Assembly: GCA_005223375.1 (NCBI GenBank)
Contig: RXOD01004211.1
Location: 1-25,992 of the forward strand
DNA length: 25,992 nucleotides
Source: Amoebophrya sp. AT5.2
Taxonomy: Eukaryota; Sar; Dinophyceae; Syndiniales; Amoebophryaceae
Direction: 5' to 3'
Numbering within the stretch: the first letter of the stretch is position 1; each line of letters begins with the position of its first letter. Under the pieces are notes generated by a model. That model worked only from the letters and a program-made list of their open reading frames with translations, ran no database searches and was not told the DNA's origin. The position numbers and the translations under genes were made by a program. Positions 1 to 7,231 of the stretch are shown piece by piece.

Positions 1-104
1 TAGCCGCTTTTCTGCTCCTACTGGCTGCCGAAGGAGCCCCCGAAAAGCCGCCCAAAAGAATCACTTACCACTTTACTCACTTACCAGCTGGTCCCACCAT
101 AAAG
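1..104 (+). mobile_element. 3' end of an introner-like element (intron tail, truncated by window start)
   Basis: The last ~30 bases read CACTTACCAGCTGGTCCC followed by ACCATA and then AAAG, where the next exon opens. This matches the 3' ends of two other introns in the window (ending 3905 and 5710), which read CACTTACCA, then CGCTGGTCC or CGCTGTTCC, then a six-base tail ending CATA or CACA. The reverse complement begins TATGGTGGGACCAG, the terminal inverted repeat of that family. The 5' half lies outside the window, so the partner repeat cannot be checked. The 3' AG here falls at 103-104, inside the presumed target duplication. Confidence 0.6.
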
Positions 105-248
105 GAGTCCGTGAGGAAACTCCTGGACGCGTACGAGGAACTGCTTTCTCGTTCCGCCGTTGCCGAAGATCCGAAAGGAAAGGGCCGATTAGGGGTGGTC
201 GGAGCGACCACCACCACCAAAGAAGGAGATTCTGGGCGGGTGTCGTAG
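105..248 (+). CDS. 3'-terminal exon of an unidentified gene (partial)
   Basis: After an AG acceptor at 103-104, a phase-0 frame of 47 codons reads ESVRKLLDAYEELLSRSAV and continues hydrophilic to a TAG at 246-248. The first ~20 residues could form an amphipathic helix; the remainder is Gly/Thr/Lys-rich and probably disordered. The exon was chosen because it begins exactly at the end of an introner-like intron and stays open to a stop. An overlapping minus-strand frame over 77-334 has a composition expected of antisense and was not accepted. The rest of the gene is upstream, so no function can be assigned. Reading phase at the acceptor is assumed, not proven. Confidence 0.5.
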   Translation, partial: ESVRKLLDAYEELLSRSAVAEDPKGKGRLGVVGATTTTKEGDSGRVS

Positions 249-810
249 GAGTGATTTTGAATGCCGCTTCTAGAGACTGCTACTACAGATCGATCAATTA
301 GAACAATTAAATTGGGATGAAGGTGACGAGGCAAAGAAATCCAAAGAGTTAAGTCGACGAATTGAACAAGACAAAGATAACTACCTCCGGCTCCGATTTT
401 TCATTATGGCTACACAAGTGCTGTGCCGCTCGGCGATAGCGCGGTGCCATCTACTGTTCTCGTCCTCGTGCTTTTGCTTAACGTGTTCTCGTTCTCGTAG
501 AGGTGGAGGTGGAGGTGGACCGCCAAAGTTCACTAAAGAGACGAGAAAGTAGAAATTGCTGAGAGAGAAAGAAAAAGCACAGCAGAAGCAGAAACACCAG
601 GATCTGGAGCAGGTCCCCGAGGGAAGATCGCGGTAGTAACTCTACCCATAGGTTTTAGTAGCAGTCGCGCTAGCAGTTGCAGTTGCAGTACGAGTACGGA
701 GTCTACTTTTTTTTTTATAGGACCACTTTGCTTTGATTTTGAAGATCTTAGAGTTACGCCCAGTAGGTACTGAACTAGAGTTTCTTGAATTACACCAGTC
801 AAACGCGAAA
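249..810. other. Intergenic: 3'UTR of the upstream gene and 5' region of the Cys-rich gene
   Basis: No convincing coding frame is seen on either strand. The stretch contains a short GGAGGT repeat at about 500-521, a GCAGTT-type repeat near 673-690, and a T-tract ending in ATAG at 706-720. Confidence 0.5.
706..720 (+). promoter_or_regulatory. Polypyrimidine-AG acceptor-like site upstream of the Cys-rich gene
   Basis: An almost unbroken T-tract followed by ATAG ends at 720, 90 nt before the ATG at 811. It resembles a 3' splice acceptor. In dinoflagellates mRNAs receive a trans-spliced leader at such sites, so this could be the leader acceptor; it could equally be the end of a 5'UTR cis-intron or chance. 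No leader sequence is encoded here. Confidence 0.25.
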
Positions 811-3800
811 ATGAAGCGCCCGTGCCTTCGGAAGAGGGTCTCTGCAGTTTGGCTCGGCCTCTGCGGGATCTCAGATCCTGTCTCAGATCCAGTCTTTTTT
901 GCCGCCTCTACTCAGGAGATCCAAAACGCGGACGACAGCGCCTGTCCGGCGGGGACGCTACCCGTGGCGTTTACCGATGCCGCAGGTCAGCAGCACTTTT
1001 TAGGCGCGGACATCGATGGTTGCGGCCTGACAGACTGTGACGATAGATTCGCACAGGAGACGATCACGCAATGTCGTGACGCGTGTGGGGCAAAGAACGA
1101 CTGCGAGTCGTTTAACTGGGCAGGGATAGACGAGGACATGAACTACTGGGGCAAGACGGTGTGCACGCTCTACCCGACCGACACGGCGCTTAAGAGGCAC
1201 CCGGGCAAGGACGGCGAGTACCTTCAGCACCTGTGCAAGAAGAATCCCTACGGAGTGACCACGGAGGCATCGAAATGCGAGGGCTGCGACACCAACAACC
1301 CGTACGAGTGTTGGAAAACTTGTGGCGGACCAAGTGGTGGCGATGGGTGGAGGGGGTCCTGCAGCGCCTGCGACTCGCCGTCTGGAACACCGGGGGCCTG
1401 CTGCAAGCAGGGCCTCGGCGACGCCCCCGATGAGCCCGCTGAGTGCAAGCGCGCACTCGCCTTCCCCGCGACTGGGTACCACGTCTGCGTGCTGCTCGCG
1501 GCTACGGCCGAGACCGCTATCAAGAGGAAATTTGATGTCCTTGTCCCGAAAATTAGTGCCAGAAGTCTTGCGAAGTCTATGTTTCTGCGCTCGGATCATG
1601 TGCGTACACAGCTCCAGACGCAGCTTTTTCAACCATCTATGGAACCCATTCCGAAAAGCGGGACACACATATTTCCTAGGGGTGTCTAGGTCCCGGCCTG
1701 AATGGAAAGGAACCCGAGACGTATTTCCAAGCTGTGTTGAGGTCTGCCAAATCGAGCAGTTGGGACACAGCACATTATGGGGGAAAGCTTCTCCTCGGGC
1801 GGGTCCAATTTACGGCCCCTGTCCGACGCAGCTCCGGATACAGCAGGCCACAAAACTAGGAACAGAATCAACTCCCGGAACTCCTGAAAAAGTGGGACAG
1901 GGACAAACTTCCTCTGCATAACCGCGTCCCAGATCCCAAACGTGAGCGACAGCACCTGTCCGGCGGGGTCGCTACCGGTGGCGTATACGGATGGCTTCGG
2001 TGTGAAGCACTGGCTAGGCGCGGACATCGAGGGTTGCGGCCTGACACACTGTGACGATAGGCACGCATACGACACGATCACGCAGTGTCGGGACGCGTGT
2101 GGGGCAAGGAACGACTGCGAGTCGTTTAACTGGGCAGGGAAAGACGAGGAACTACTGGGCAAGACGGTGTGCACGCTCTACCAGACCGCCCCCGACACGG
2201 CGCTTAAGAGGCACCCGGGCAAGGACGGCGAGTACCTTCAGCACCTGTGCGCGATGAATCCCGAATACGAGTGTTGGACACCTTGTGGCGGAGCGCCGGG
2301 GTTCTGCAGCAACTGCGACTCGCCGTCTGGAACCAAGGGGGCCTGCTGCATGCAGGGCAATGCAGCAGGCGACCCAGAGGAGTGCAAGCGCGCACTCGCC
2401 TTCCCCGCGACTGACTACCACGTCTGCGTGTTGCTGGACACAAACAAATGCCGGTACACGTTCGAGTCCAACACCGATTGCGGCGCCGGCTGGCTTTTGG
2501 ACGCAAGCAAAGCAGACACGGACTGCGGGGACTCGACGTGCACCCGAGACCAGTGCTGCGAGATGAATCCCTACGGAATGACCACGGAGGTTTCGAAATG
2601 CGAGGACTGCGGCAGCCGCGAGTACGAGTGTTGGGGAGCTTGTGGCGGTAAAGGGGGGTTCTGCAGCAACTGCGACTCGCCGTCTGGAACAGCGGGGGCC
2701 TGCTGCGTGCAGGGCAACAACGACCCCGACGAGTGCAAGCGCGCACTCGCCTTCCCCGCGACTGACTACCACGTCTGCGTGTTGCTGGACACAAACAAGT
2801 GCCTGTACAAGTTCGAGACCGACGCCGATTGCGGCGACGGATGGTTTTTGGACGCGAGCAAAGCAGCCACGGACTGCGGGGACTCGTCGTGTGCTTTTCA
2901 CCAGTGCTGCATTCAAGGGTGCCAGGCACCGGACAGCAGCGAGGCATACAGGGGCGAGGACAGCGCGTCTCTACGCTCGGCCACCGGCTCCCTTCCCGGC
3001 GGGGGGTGGTGGAGCCCAGAAGCCGACCTCCTGTCTTGCGCATCCGGGTACTCGGGCGCGGCGCAGGTACGATGCAGCGGGACCGGAGCGCAGTTGTCCT
3101 TGAAAGGCTGCGACCGGGTATAGAAATGCGAGGACGACTTCGATTCCCACGAAGATTGCGAGGGACACGCCGCCGGCGGTTGGTTTTTGGACGCGAGCAA
3201 AGCAGACAAGGACTGCGGGGACTCGGCGTGTGCGTTTCACCAGTGCTGCATTCAAGAGTGCCAGGCACCGGACGACAGCAGCGAGGCGTACAGCGGTGAG
3301 GACGACGCGGCTTTGCGCTCGCACGCGAGCTCTGTCCCTGGAGAACCGTGGTGGGATATATGGCGGGGCCAGGTGGTAAGTGGTAAGTGTTTTTTTTGGG
3401 CGCTCTACTTCGGGGTCCCCTTTGGCTACTAAATGTCCTAGGAAGAGGCTGGCAGTGGGAGCAGAAAGCCGGGGGCTATCCGCGGTCGGCGCGACTGGCG
3501 CCCAGGGACAGGGTTTTGCGCAACCCCCTGCAACTGGCACTATATCGCAACCCCAGGCGCCGCACTTTCTTTGCCCTGCTTTTAGGCACTATCAGCATGG
3601 TAGTCAGTGGCTTTCCACTACAGTCCCCTACCTCCCCGACCTCCCAATCACTCATCTCCCGACGTCGTACCCCCCATCGCGTAACCCGCACCCTCATCTA
3701 CAACCCTCTACCACCACAATGTTCGCGCAATGCGGTTCAGAGCGTCTTAACGCACTCGCCATCGCTAAGGCAGTCGCCATCGCCAAGGGGACCCCTCACG

Positions 3801-4325
3801 AACTACGTACCAGTTGCCCACTCCCTGCCCCCTCGCGGCATATGAGGGCGGAAAATGTATTATTTACCAGCAGTTGCCCACTTACCATCGCTGGTCCAGT
3901 CATAGGATAGCCCTCTCCACCTGTCTTGCAACGAGAACAACGGCTACGCGGGGAGCCCGCAACTGCGCTGCAGCGCGCCGAACGAGCCGCTCTCCCTGCA
4001 AGGCTGTAACCGGATCTACTGCAACACGAACGGGTTCGGGAAGACGCCGTTCGCCTGCGCCTCTCCCACCTACGTACCGGTGAACAACTACGACACCAAG
4101 GCGTGCGCGACGGCGACGTGCACCCAAGACGAGTGCTGCTTTAATCCAGCTGCGGAGCAGGGGAAGAAGGTGCTGAAGTTAGCGGGATTCGTGGCGGACG
4201 CGGTGGCGTACATGGCCGACAATGCGGTGGGTGGTTTCACCAAGATCGCGGACGCGGACCACCTGGAGAAGGCCGTCGCGAACACAACGACTGCGGTCAT
4301 CGAGGCGATCTCTGCGAACATGTGA
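811..4325 (+). CDS. Secreted modular Cys-rich protein (PAN-like, Cys-Trp and sushi-like modules), with an in-frame TAG
   Basis: ATG 811 starts MKRPCLRKRVSAVWLGLCGI, a short basic then hydrophobic leader suggesting secretion. Exon 1 ends about 1517, exon 2 runs about 1926-3372 and exon 3 3906-4325 (TGA). Order of modules: PAN/Apple-like (QCRDACGAKNDCESFNW...KTVCTLY), a Cys-Trp module (ECW..CGG...CxxC...GACC..G...ECKRALAFPAT.YHVCVLL), a second PAN-like, then Cys-Trp, a K-C/DCG..WxLDASK..DCG..C..CC module, and repeats of these, two sushi-like stretches (LSC..GY.G...RC....LSL.GC), and a helical C-terminus after NPAAEQGKK. About 857 codons if the TAG at 3121-3123 (codon ~635) is read through. Modules of this kind occur in secreted or surface proteins of alveolates; a role in adhesion, the cell coat or extrusomes is inference. 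Either the TAG ends the protein at ~634 residues, or it is a recent nonsense change or base error, because frame and homology continue past it. Confidence 0.75.
1303..1497 (+). repeat. Cys-Trp module, copy 1
   Basis: First of three closely similar DNA copies encoding the module from YECW to HVCVLL. It carries extra codons (PSGGDGWRGS) relative to copies 2 and 3. The segment encoding ECKRALAFPAT is almost base-for-base the same in all three. Confidence 0.75.
1518..1920 (+). mobile_element. Intronic inverted-repeat element with 5-bp target duplication (introner-like, family 2)
   Basis: A 403-bp insert sits between two copies of ACCGC (1513-1517 and 1921-1925). Its left end TATCAAGAGGAAATTTG and the reverse complement of its right end, TATGCAGAGGAAGTTTG, match at 14 of 17 positions, and both sides continue into TCC(C/T)TGTCCC. 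Precise excision with one ACCGC kept joins ...LAATAE to TASQIPNVSD in frame. A GT-AG alternative, 1537-1932 (TTTGAT|GTCCTT ... GTCCCAG|ATC), is also in frame but has a poor 5' site. No coding frame for a transposase is seen, so it would be non-autonomous. Confidence 0.75.
2266..2436 (+). repeat. Cys-Trp module, copy 2
   Basis: Second copy of the YECW to VCVLL module in the Cys-rich gene. It follows a second PAN-like unit whose DNA closely resembles that of exon 1, consistent with duplication of the whole PAN plus Cys-Trp block. Confidence 0.75.
2623..2787 (+). repeat. Cys-Trp module, copy 3
   Basis: Third copy, preceded by MNPYG(M/V)TTE(V/A)SKCE as in copy 1. Near-identity to copy 2 from ECKRALAF through VCVLLDTNKC at the DNA level points to recent duplication or gene conversion. 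Confidence 0.75.
3359..3904 (+). mobile_element. Introner-like element, family 1, forming intron 2 of the Cys-rich gene
   Basis: The element is flanked by the 5-bp direct repeat GGATA (3354-3358 and 3905-3909). Its left end TATGGCGGGGCCAG then GTGGTAAGTGG pairs with the right end, whose reverse complement is TATGACTGGACCAG, CG, ATGGTAAGTGG. The spliced intron is 3373-3905: the 5' site is CAG|GTGGTAAG inside the left repeat, and the 3' AG is the element's last A plus the first G of the target duplication. Exon phase is 0/0. After splicing, 14 nt of the left end plus four repeated bases stay in the mRNA, adding six codons (IWRGQD). No transposase frame is seen. Confidence 0.85.
3906..4325 (+). 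other. Last exon of the Cys-rich gene
   Basis: The frame opens DSPLHLSCNENNGYAGSPQL, the second half of a sushi-like module, then GCNRIYCNTNGFGKT, a final Cys module ending CTQDECC, and a Cys-free helical tail of ~55 residues (GKKVLKLAGFVADAVAYMAD...AISANM). It belongs to the gene because its first half matches the earlier unit at about 3010-3115 and its phase fits the 3372/3906 junction. Confidence 0.75.
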
Positions 4326-4494
4326 GCAGCTGCAGCAGTTGGAGAATTTGAATTATGAGTTCGAGGTGGAGGTGGAAAAGGTAGAGCAGCTCGGCGCTGG
4401 TCGAGTGGGGGGGACAGGGTGGAAAGAACGAGGACGAGCAGGGGCAGGTTTACTGATTTCCAGCAGACCTACTACGAGTTATTTTCGGCGACGT

Positions 4495-4500
4495 AATAAA
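4495..4500 (+). terminator. Possible polyadenylation signal AATAAA
   Basis: A single AATAAA lies 170 nt after the Cys-rich gene stop, followed by an A-rich then T-rich stretch. Canonical signals are not reliably used in dinoflagellates, so this is only a positional suggestion. Confidence 0.2.
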
Positions 4501-4541
4501 GAAAAAAATCTCTACCCGACTTTTTTTTTACTCATCTTTTT

Positions 4542-4628
4542 CGTGAACAACGTCAACGGTTACGGTCAGCGAGAATGGACTTCGGAGAGGTGGCTAACTC
4601 GTGTTTTTTTTTCAGTACGTACGTGATA
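4542..4628 (+). repeat. Dispersed direct repeat, copy 1 (T-tract-CAG-TACGTACG cassette)
   Basis: Both copies run CGTGAAC ... ACGG...CAGCGAGAATG(G/C)ACTTC, then GGCT(A)ACTCGTG, T8-9, CAGTACGTACG, and end GTGATAA. The copies are imperfect, with small indels. Each contains a strong polypyrimidine-CAG acceptor-like site. Confidence 0.7.
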
Positions 4629-4752
4629 AAGGTGAAGCGTACGACTTTTACTTATTTATTATTTATAGAGGAAGAATAAGAAATAACAGTTTTTGTATTC
4701 AAATTCAGGGAACGGAAGCAAGCACATTTTCTTTTTTGGTTGCAGGCCCTTT

Positions 4753-4840
4753 CGTGAACGTGATTGAACGGCCAGCGAGAATGCACTTCCACTGAGGCTG
4801 ACTCGTGTTTTTTTTCAGTACGTACGAATCAATGTGATAA
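4753..4840 (+). repeat. Dispersed direct repeat, copy 2 (T-tract-CAG-TACGTACG cassette)
   Basis: Partner of the copy starting at 4542, about 211 bp downstream, 220 nt before the HADH start codon. The T-tract-CAG could serve as an acceptor for leader trans-splicing of the HADH mRNA; this is inference only. Confidence 0.7.
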
Positions 4841-5059
4841 GGAGCAGTGACGGGCTGCGCCGACAACCCTTGATGAGGCTCTCGCCCTTCTCTACTGTAG
4901 GAGCGAGAGCCCCGGCCCCGCGCACTAAGACTAGGAGTGCCAGACCATATTTTTTTATTACGTAGCGGGCAGAGTGAGCGAGGCTGCGGCAAGTAGCCTA
5001 CAGAGGATCTTTGTAGCAACGCGTGGTAAAAAAAACGGGTCCAAAAGAGTCTCTTTTAG

Positions 5060-6845
5060 ATGAAGATGAGTCTTGCTATTTCATCAAGCGGGTCGCTACG
5101 TTGCGTCTGCGTGCGCCGACCTTTTGGCGGGGGTCCTCTTTGTACTTCTCCGCCATCAAGAACTACCTCATCAACATCCTTCCGTCGGCGGTCGTTTTCA
5201 GGCTCCTCATCCTCCTGCTCCGCGCTCGGGGTGATTGGCGCGGGCCAGATGGGCACCGGCATTGCGCTCGTCGCCGCGAGACAAAACGTCGCTGGCAAGG
5301 TGTTTCTGTTCGACGCCTATCAGAGTTCGCTGGACAACGCCCGAAGCTTCGCGGAAAATTGGGTACAAAAGGAGATTAGCAAGAACCGGCTGAGCGAAAC
5401 GGAAGGGGCAAAAATTCTCGCAGACACGCTGCAATTCGCTCCGGGTAACGATTGGAGCTCCGCGGCGGAGCTTATGGCGGGAACAGGTGGTAAGGAGGCC
5501 TTTATTGGATCGGCCAGCCCTTACCCCCATCGCACCATGGGGCCCATTTTCAAAAACCGCCATAGACCCCTTCCCCTCCGCGCCGGCTATGAATGAATCT
5601 TCAGAGCGCCTTAAGCGGCACTCGCCATCGCTAGGGCCATGCGCCACGCGCCATAGGTGGGGACCGATTACCTATTGCTTACCCACTTACCACCGCTGTT
5701 CCCTTCACAGAGCTGGACTTCGCGATCGAGGCGGTTTCCGAAAGCCTATCGTTAAAGCAAGAGATCTACCGGGACCTGGTTTCCAAATTTGGATTCGGCA
5801 GCCAGGGGGGTCATTGCGTGCTGGCGAGCAACACCAGCTCGATCTCAATCACGAAACTGGGGAGCTGTTTATCCGATAAAAACTCGTCTTCCTCTTCAAA
5901 AATGGACGCGAGCAGATTCATCGGCATGCACTTCATGAACCCAGTGCCGGTGATGACCCTGGTGTTATGGATTGAAGAAACTCAGGTCGAGCTGCTCCAG
6001 GGTTCCGGTTTAGGTGGTTGGTTTGCGGAAAGTTGGCTCTTCTTGCTTTAGCTGTAGCTCTAGCTCTAGCTATCGCTATCAGGGACTAGGATCAGCAGGT
6101 AGTTCTTCAGCTTTGACGTATGCCTACGCGTATGCCGATCATGCCCCCTGACCTGAGGCTTCCTGCGGCCTCCTGTGTCGATGGTTCTTATCACCCAGCA
6201 GACCCTGTGGCCATGGGAAACCAGCGAGTGCCTTGCTAGGCCTGAGTTTTTTCAAGCTCTAACGTTCGAGATCATCCGAGGGCTGCAGACTAGCGACGAC
6301 ACGCACACACGAACCCTGGAGATGGTAAACGCCATGAAAAAAGACCCCGCAACAAGCAGCGACAGACCCGGGTTCATTGGTAGCTACGGCTATTTATAGC
6401 TACGTAGCTATAGCTTCTAGATCCAGGTGGTACACTACAGGTGCATCAGGTGAAACTAGAGGACGAGCATTTGCCTTTACTTTCAACACGTGCAGCCGAG
6501 GACCCACGAGCGTAGTACTACGGTCGTCGATGTCGTAGAACTTAAGACGTAAAATAAACAGCGAACCGCGTGTTGATGCCGTACATCAACGAGGCGGTGT
6601 TCTGTCTGCAGGAGCAGATCAGCACCCGTGAGGACATCGACAAGATCATGAAGCAGGGCACCAACGTGCCGATGGGACCTCTCACCCTCGCGGACTTCAT
6701 CGGGCTGGACACCTGCTTGAGCATCATGCGGGTGTTGCACGCGGAATTGGGGGACTCGAAGTACCGCCCGGCCCCGCTTCTGGTGAACTACGTGGAGGCG
6801 GGGTGGCTGGGCAAGAAAGTGGGGAGAGGCTTCTACGAGTACTGA
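5060..6845 (+). CDS. HADH: 3-hydroxyacyl-CoA (3-hydroxybutyryl-CoA) dehydrogenase, mitochondrial-type
   Basis: Oxidises L-3-hydroxyacyl-CoA to 3-ketoacyl-CoA with NAD in fatty-acid beta-oxidation. Exons: 5060-5486, 5711 to about 5963, about 6264-6379, 6562-6845 (TGA); ~359 residues. Residues 1-55 are Ser/Arg-rich with few acidic residues, as in a mitochondrial presequence. The Rossmann motif [13 protein letters not shown] starts near residue 57, followed by [21 protein letters not shown] and [10 protein letters not shown]. The catalytic His lies in HFMNPVPVM (His ~216) and its partner Glu opens [11 protein letters not shown] after intron 2. The C-terminal helical domain ([42 protein letters not shown]) is complete. 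Introns 1 and 2 are inverted-repeat elements; intron 3 is GT-AG. A Ser-rich insert of ~12 residues precedes the His motif. Confidence 0.9.
5473..5709 (+). mobile_element. Introner-like element, family 1, forming HADH intron 1
   Basis: The element is flanked by the 5-bp direct repeat GAGCT (5468-5472 and 5710-5714). Its left end TATGGCGGGAACAG, GTGGTAAG matches the reverse complement of the right end, TGTGAAGGGAACAG, CG, GTGGTAAG. The spliced intron 5487-5710 (224 nt) uses CAG|GTGGTAAG and an AG made of the element's last A and the target's first G; phase is 1/1. Like the copy at 3359-3904, it leaves 14 + 4 nt in the mRNA. A ~36-bp internal block (5600-5637) also matches that copy (3736-3771). 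Confidence 0.85.
5964..6263 (+). mobile_element. Inverted-repeat element forming HADH intron 2 (non-canonical splice ends)
   Basis: A 300-bp insert has 23-bp terminal inverted repeats (5964-5986 and 6241-6263), 19 of 23 positions matching: the left begins GTTATGGATTGAAG and the right, reverse-complemented, begins GTTAGAGCTTGAAA; both continue to AAACTCAGG. Only a weak direct repeat (GTT at 5964 and 6264) flanks it. It interrupts LV|EII, directly before the catalytic Glu codon (6268-6270). Removing 300 nt gives L-V-F-E; removing 303 nt gives the family-standard L-V-E. The one in-frame GT-AG found (5962-6270) deletes V-E. The inside carries a TAGCTC-type microsatellite at about 6049-6080. Confidence 0.75.
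6380..6561 (+). other. HADH intron 3 (GT-AG, 182 nt)
   Basis: ATTG|GTAGCTACGG ... AAACAG|CGAACCGCG joins PGFI to [12 protein letters not shown], which fits the family alignment exactly. The ends show a weak imperfect inverted repeat (CTATTTAT near the start against ATAAACAG at the end). The first 40 nt are built of AGCTA-type short repeats similar to those inside intron 2. Confidence 0.8.
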
Positions 6846-7231
6846 AAAAAGAACAGGAAAACAAATCGTTGTCGCGAGATCCTCGCAGACCAGCTGAAAT
6901 CGATCCCACATGTAGTTGGTGAAGAAGAACATCTTCATGCAGAATTTTTTCAAAGAAACGGTGAAGACGCGAAGAAAAGTCACGCGATACGGCCTGCAGG
7001 CGCCCGCGCGTTGCCTTGTGGTGTCACTAAGCTATGCGTGTTATGCTGGTCCGGGTTAAAGATGCAACGCGAGCAGGGCGGTTGAAGAAAGTCGAAGGCT
7101 ACGATTCACCTTCTACGTACAACTTTCGGCCTCGCCTTCTATTTGCAAACGCATGAACACTCAACCAGTATCTGTAGTGGTATAAATACAACAAACTAAA
7201 TTTTCCGTCTTTCCGTGCAAAAACAAATCGG
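6846..7231. other. Intergenic between HADH and the TMEM17-like gene
   Basis: No gene is seen. A TATAAATA at 7181-7188 lies 44 nt before the next ATG and could be a TATA-type element. Dinoflagellate promoters usually lack TATA boxes, so weight on this is low. Confidence 0.4.

Larger units (their letters stand above)
4326..5059. other. Intergenic: Cys-rich gene 3'UTR and HADH upstream region
   Basis: No supported gene is present. The region holds an AATAAA at 4495-4500, a pair of ~88-bp direct repeats (4542-4628 and 4753-4840) and A/T-rich sequence between them. Confidence 0.5.

Noticed and set aside
1000..1773. 257-codon minus-strand frame
   Set aside because: Antisense to exon 1 and its intron; no motif and no support for a start.
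3119..3124. GTATAG read as a tiny GT-AG intron that would remove the stop
   Set aside because: Six bases is far too short for splicing; excision would keep frame but no known mechanism does this.
2204..3268. 354-codon open frame on the minus strand
   Set aside because: It lies wholly antisense to the Cys-rich gene, is dominated by Arg/Ser/Cys as expected of the complement of that GC-rich repeat, and repeats with the same period.
7181..7188. TATAAATA as a firm promoter
   Set aside because: Position is suitable but a single A/T-rich octamer is weak evidence and the suspected lineage generally lacks TATA boxes; noted only within the intergenic entry.
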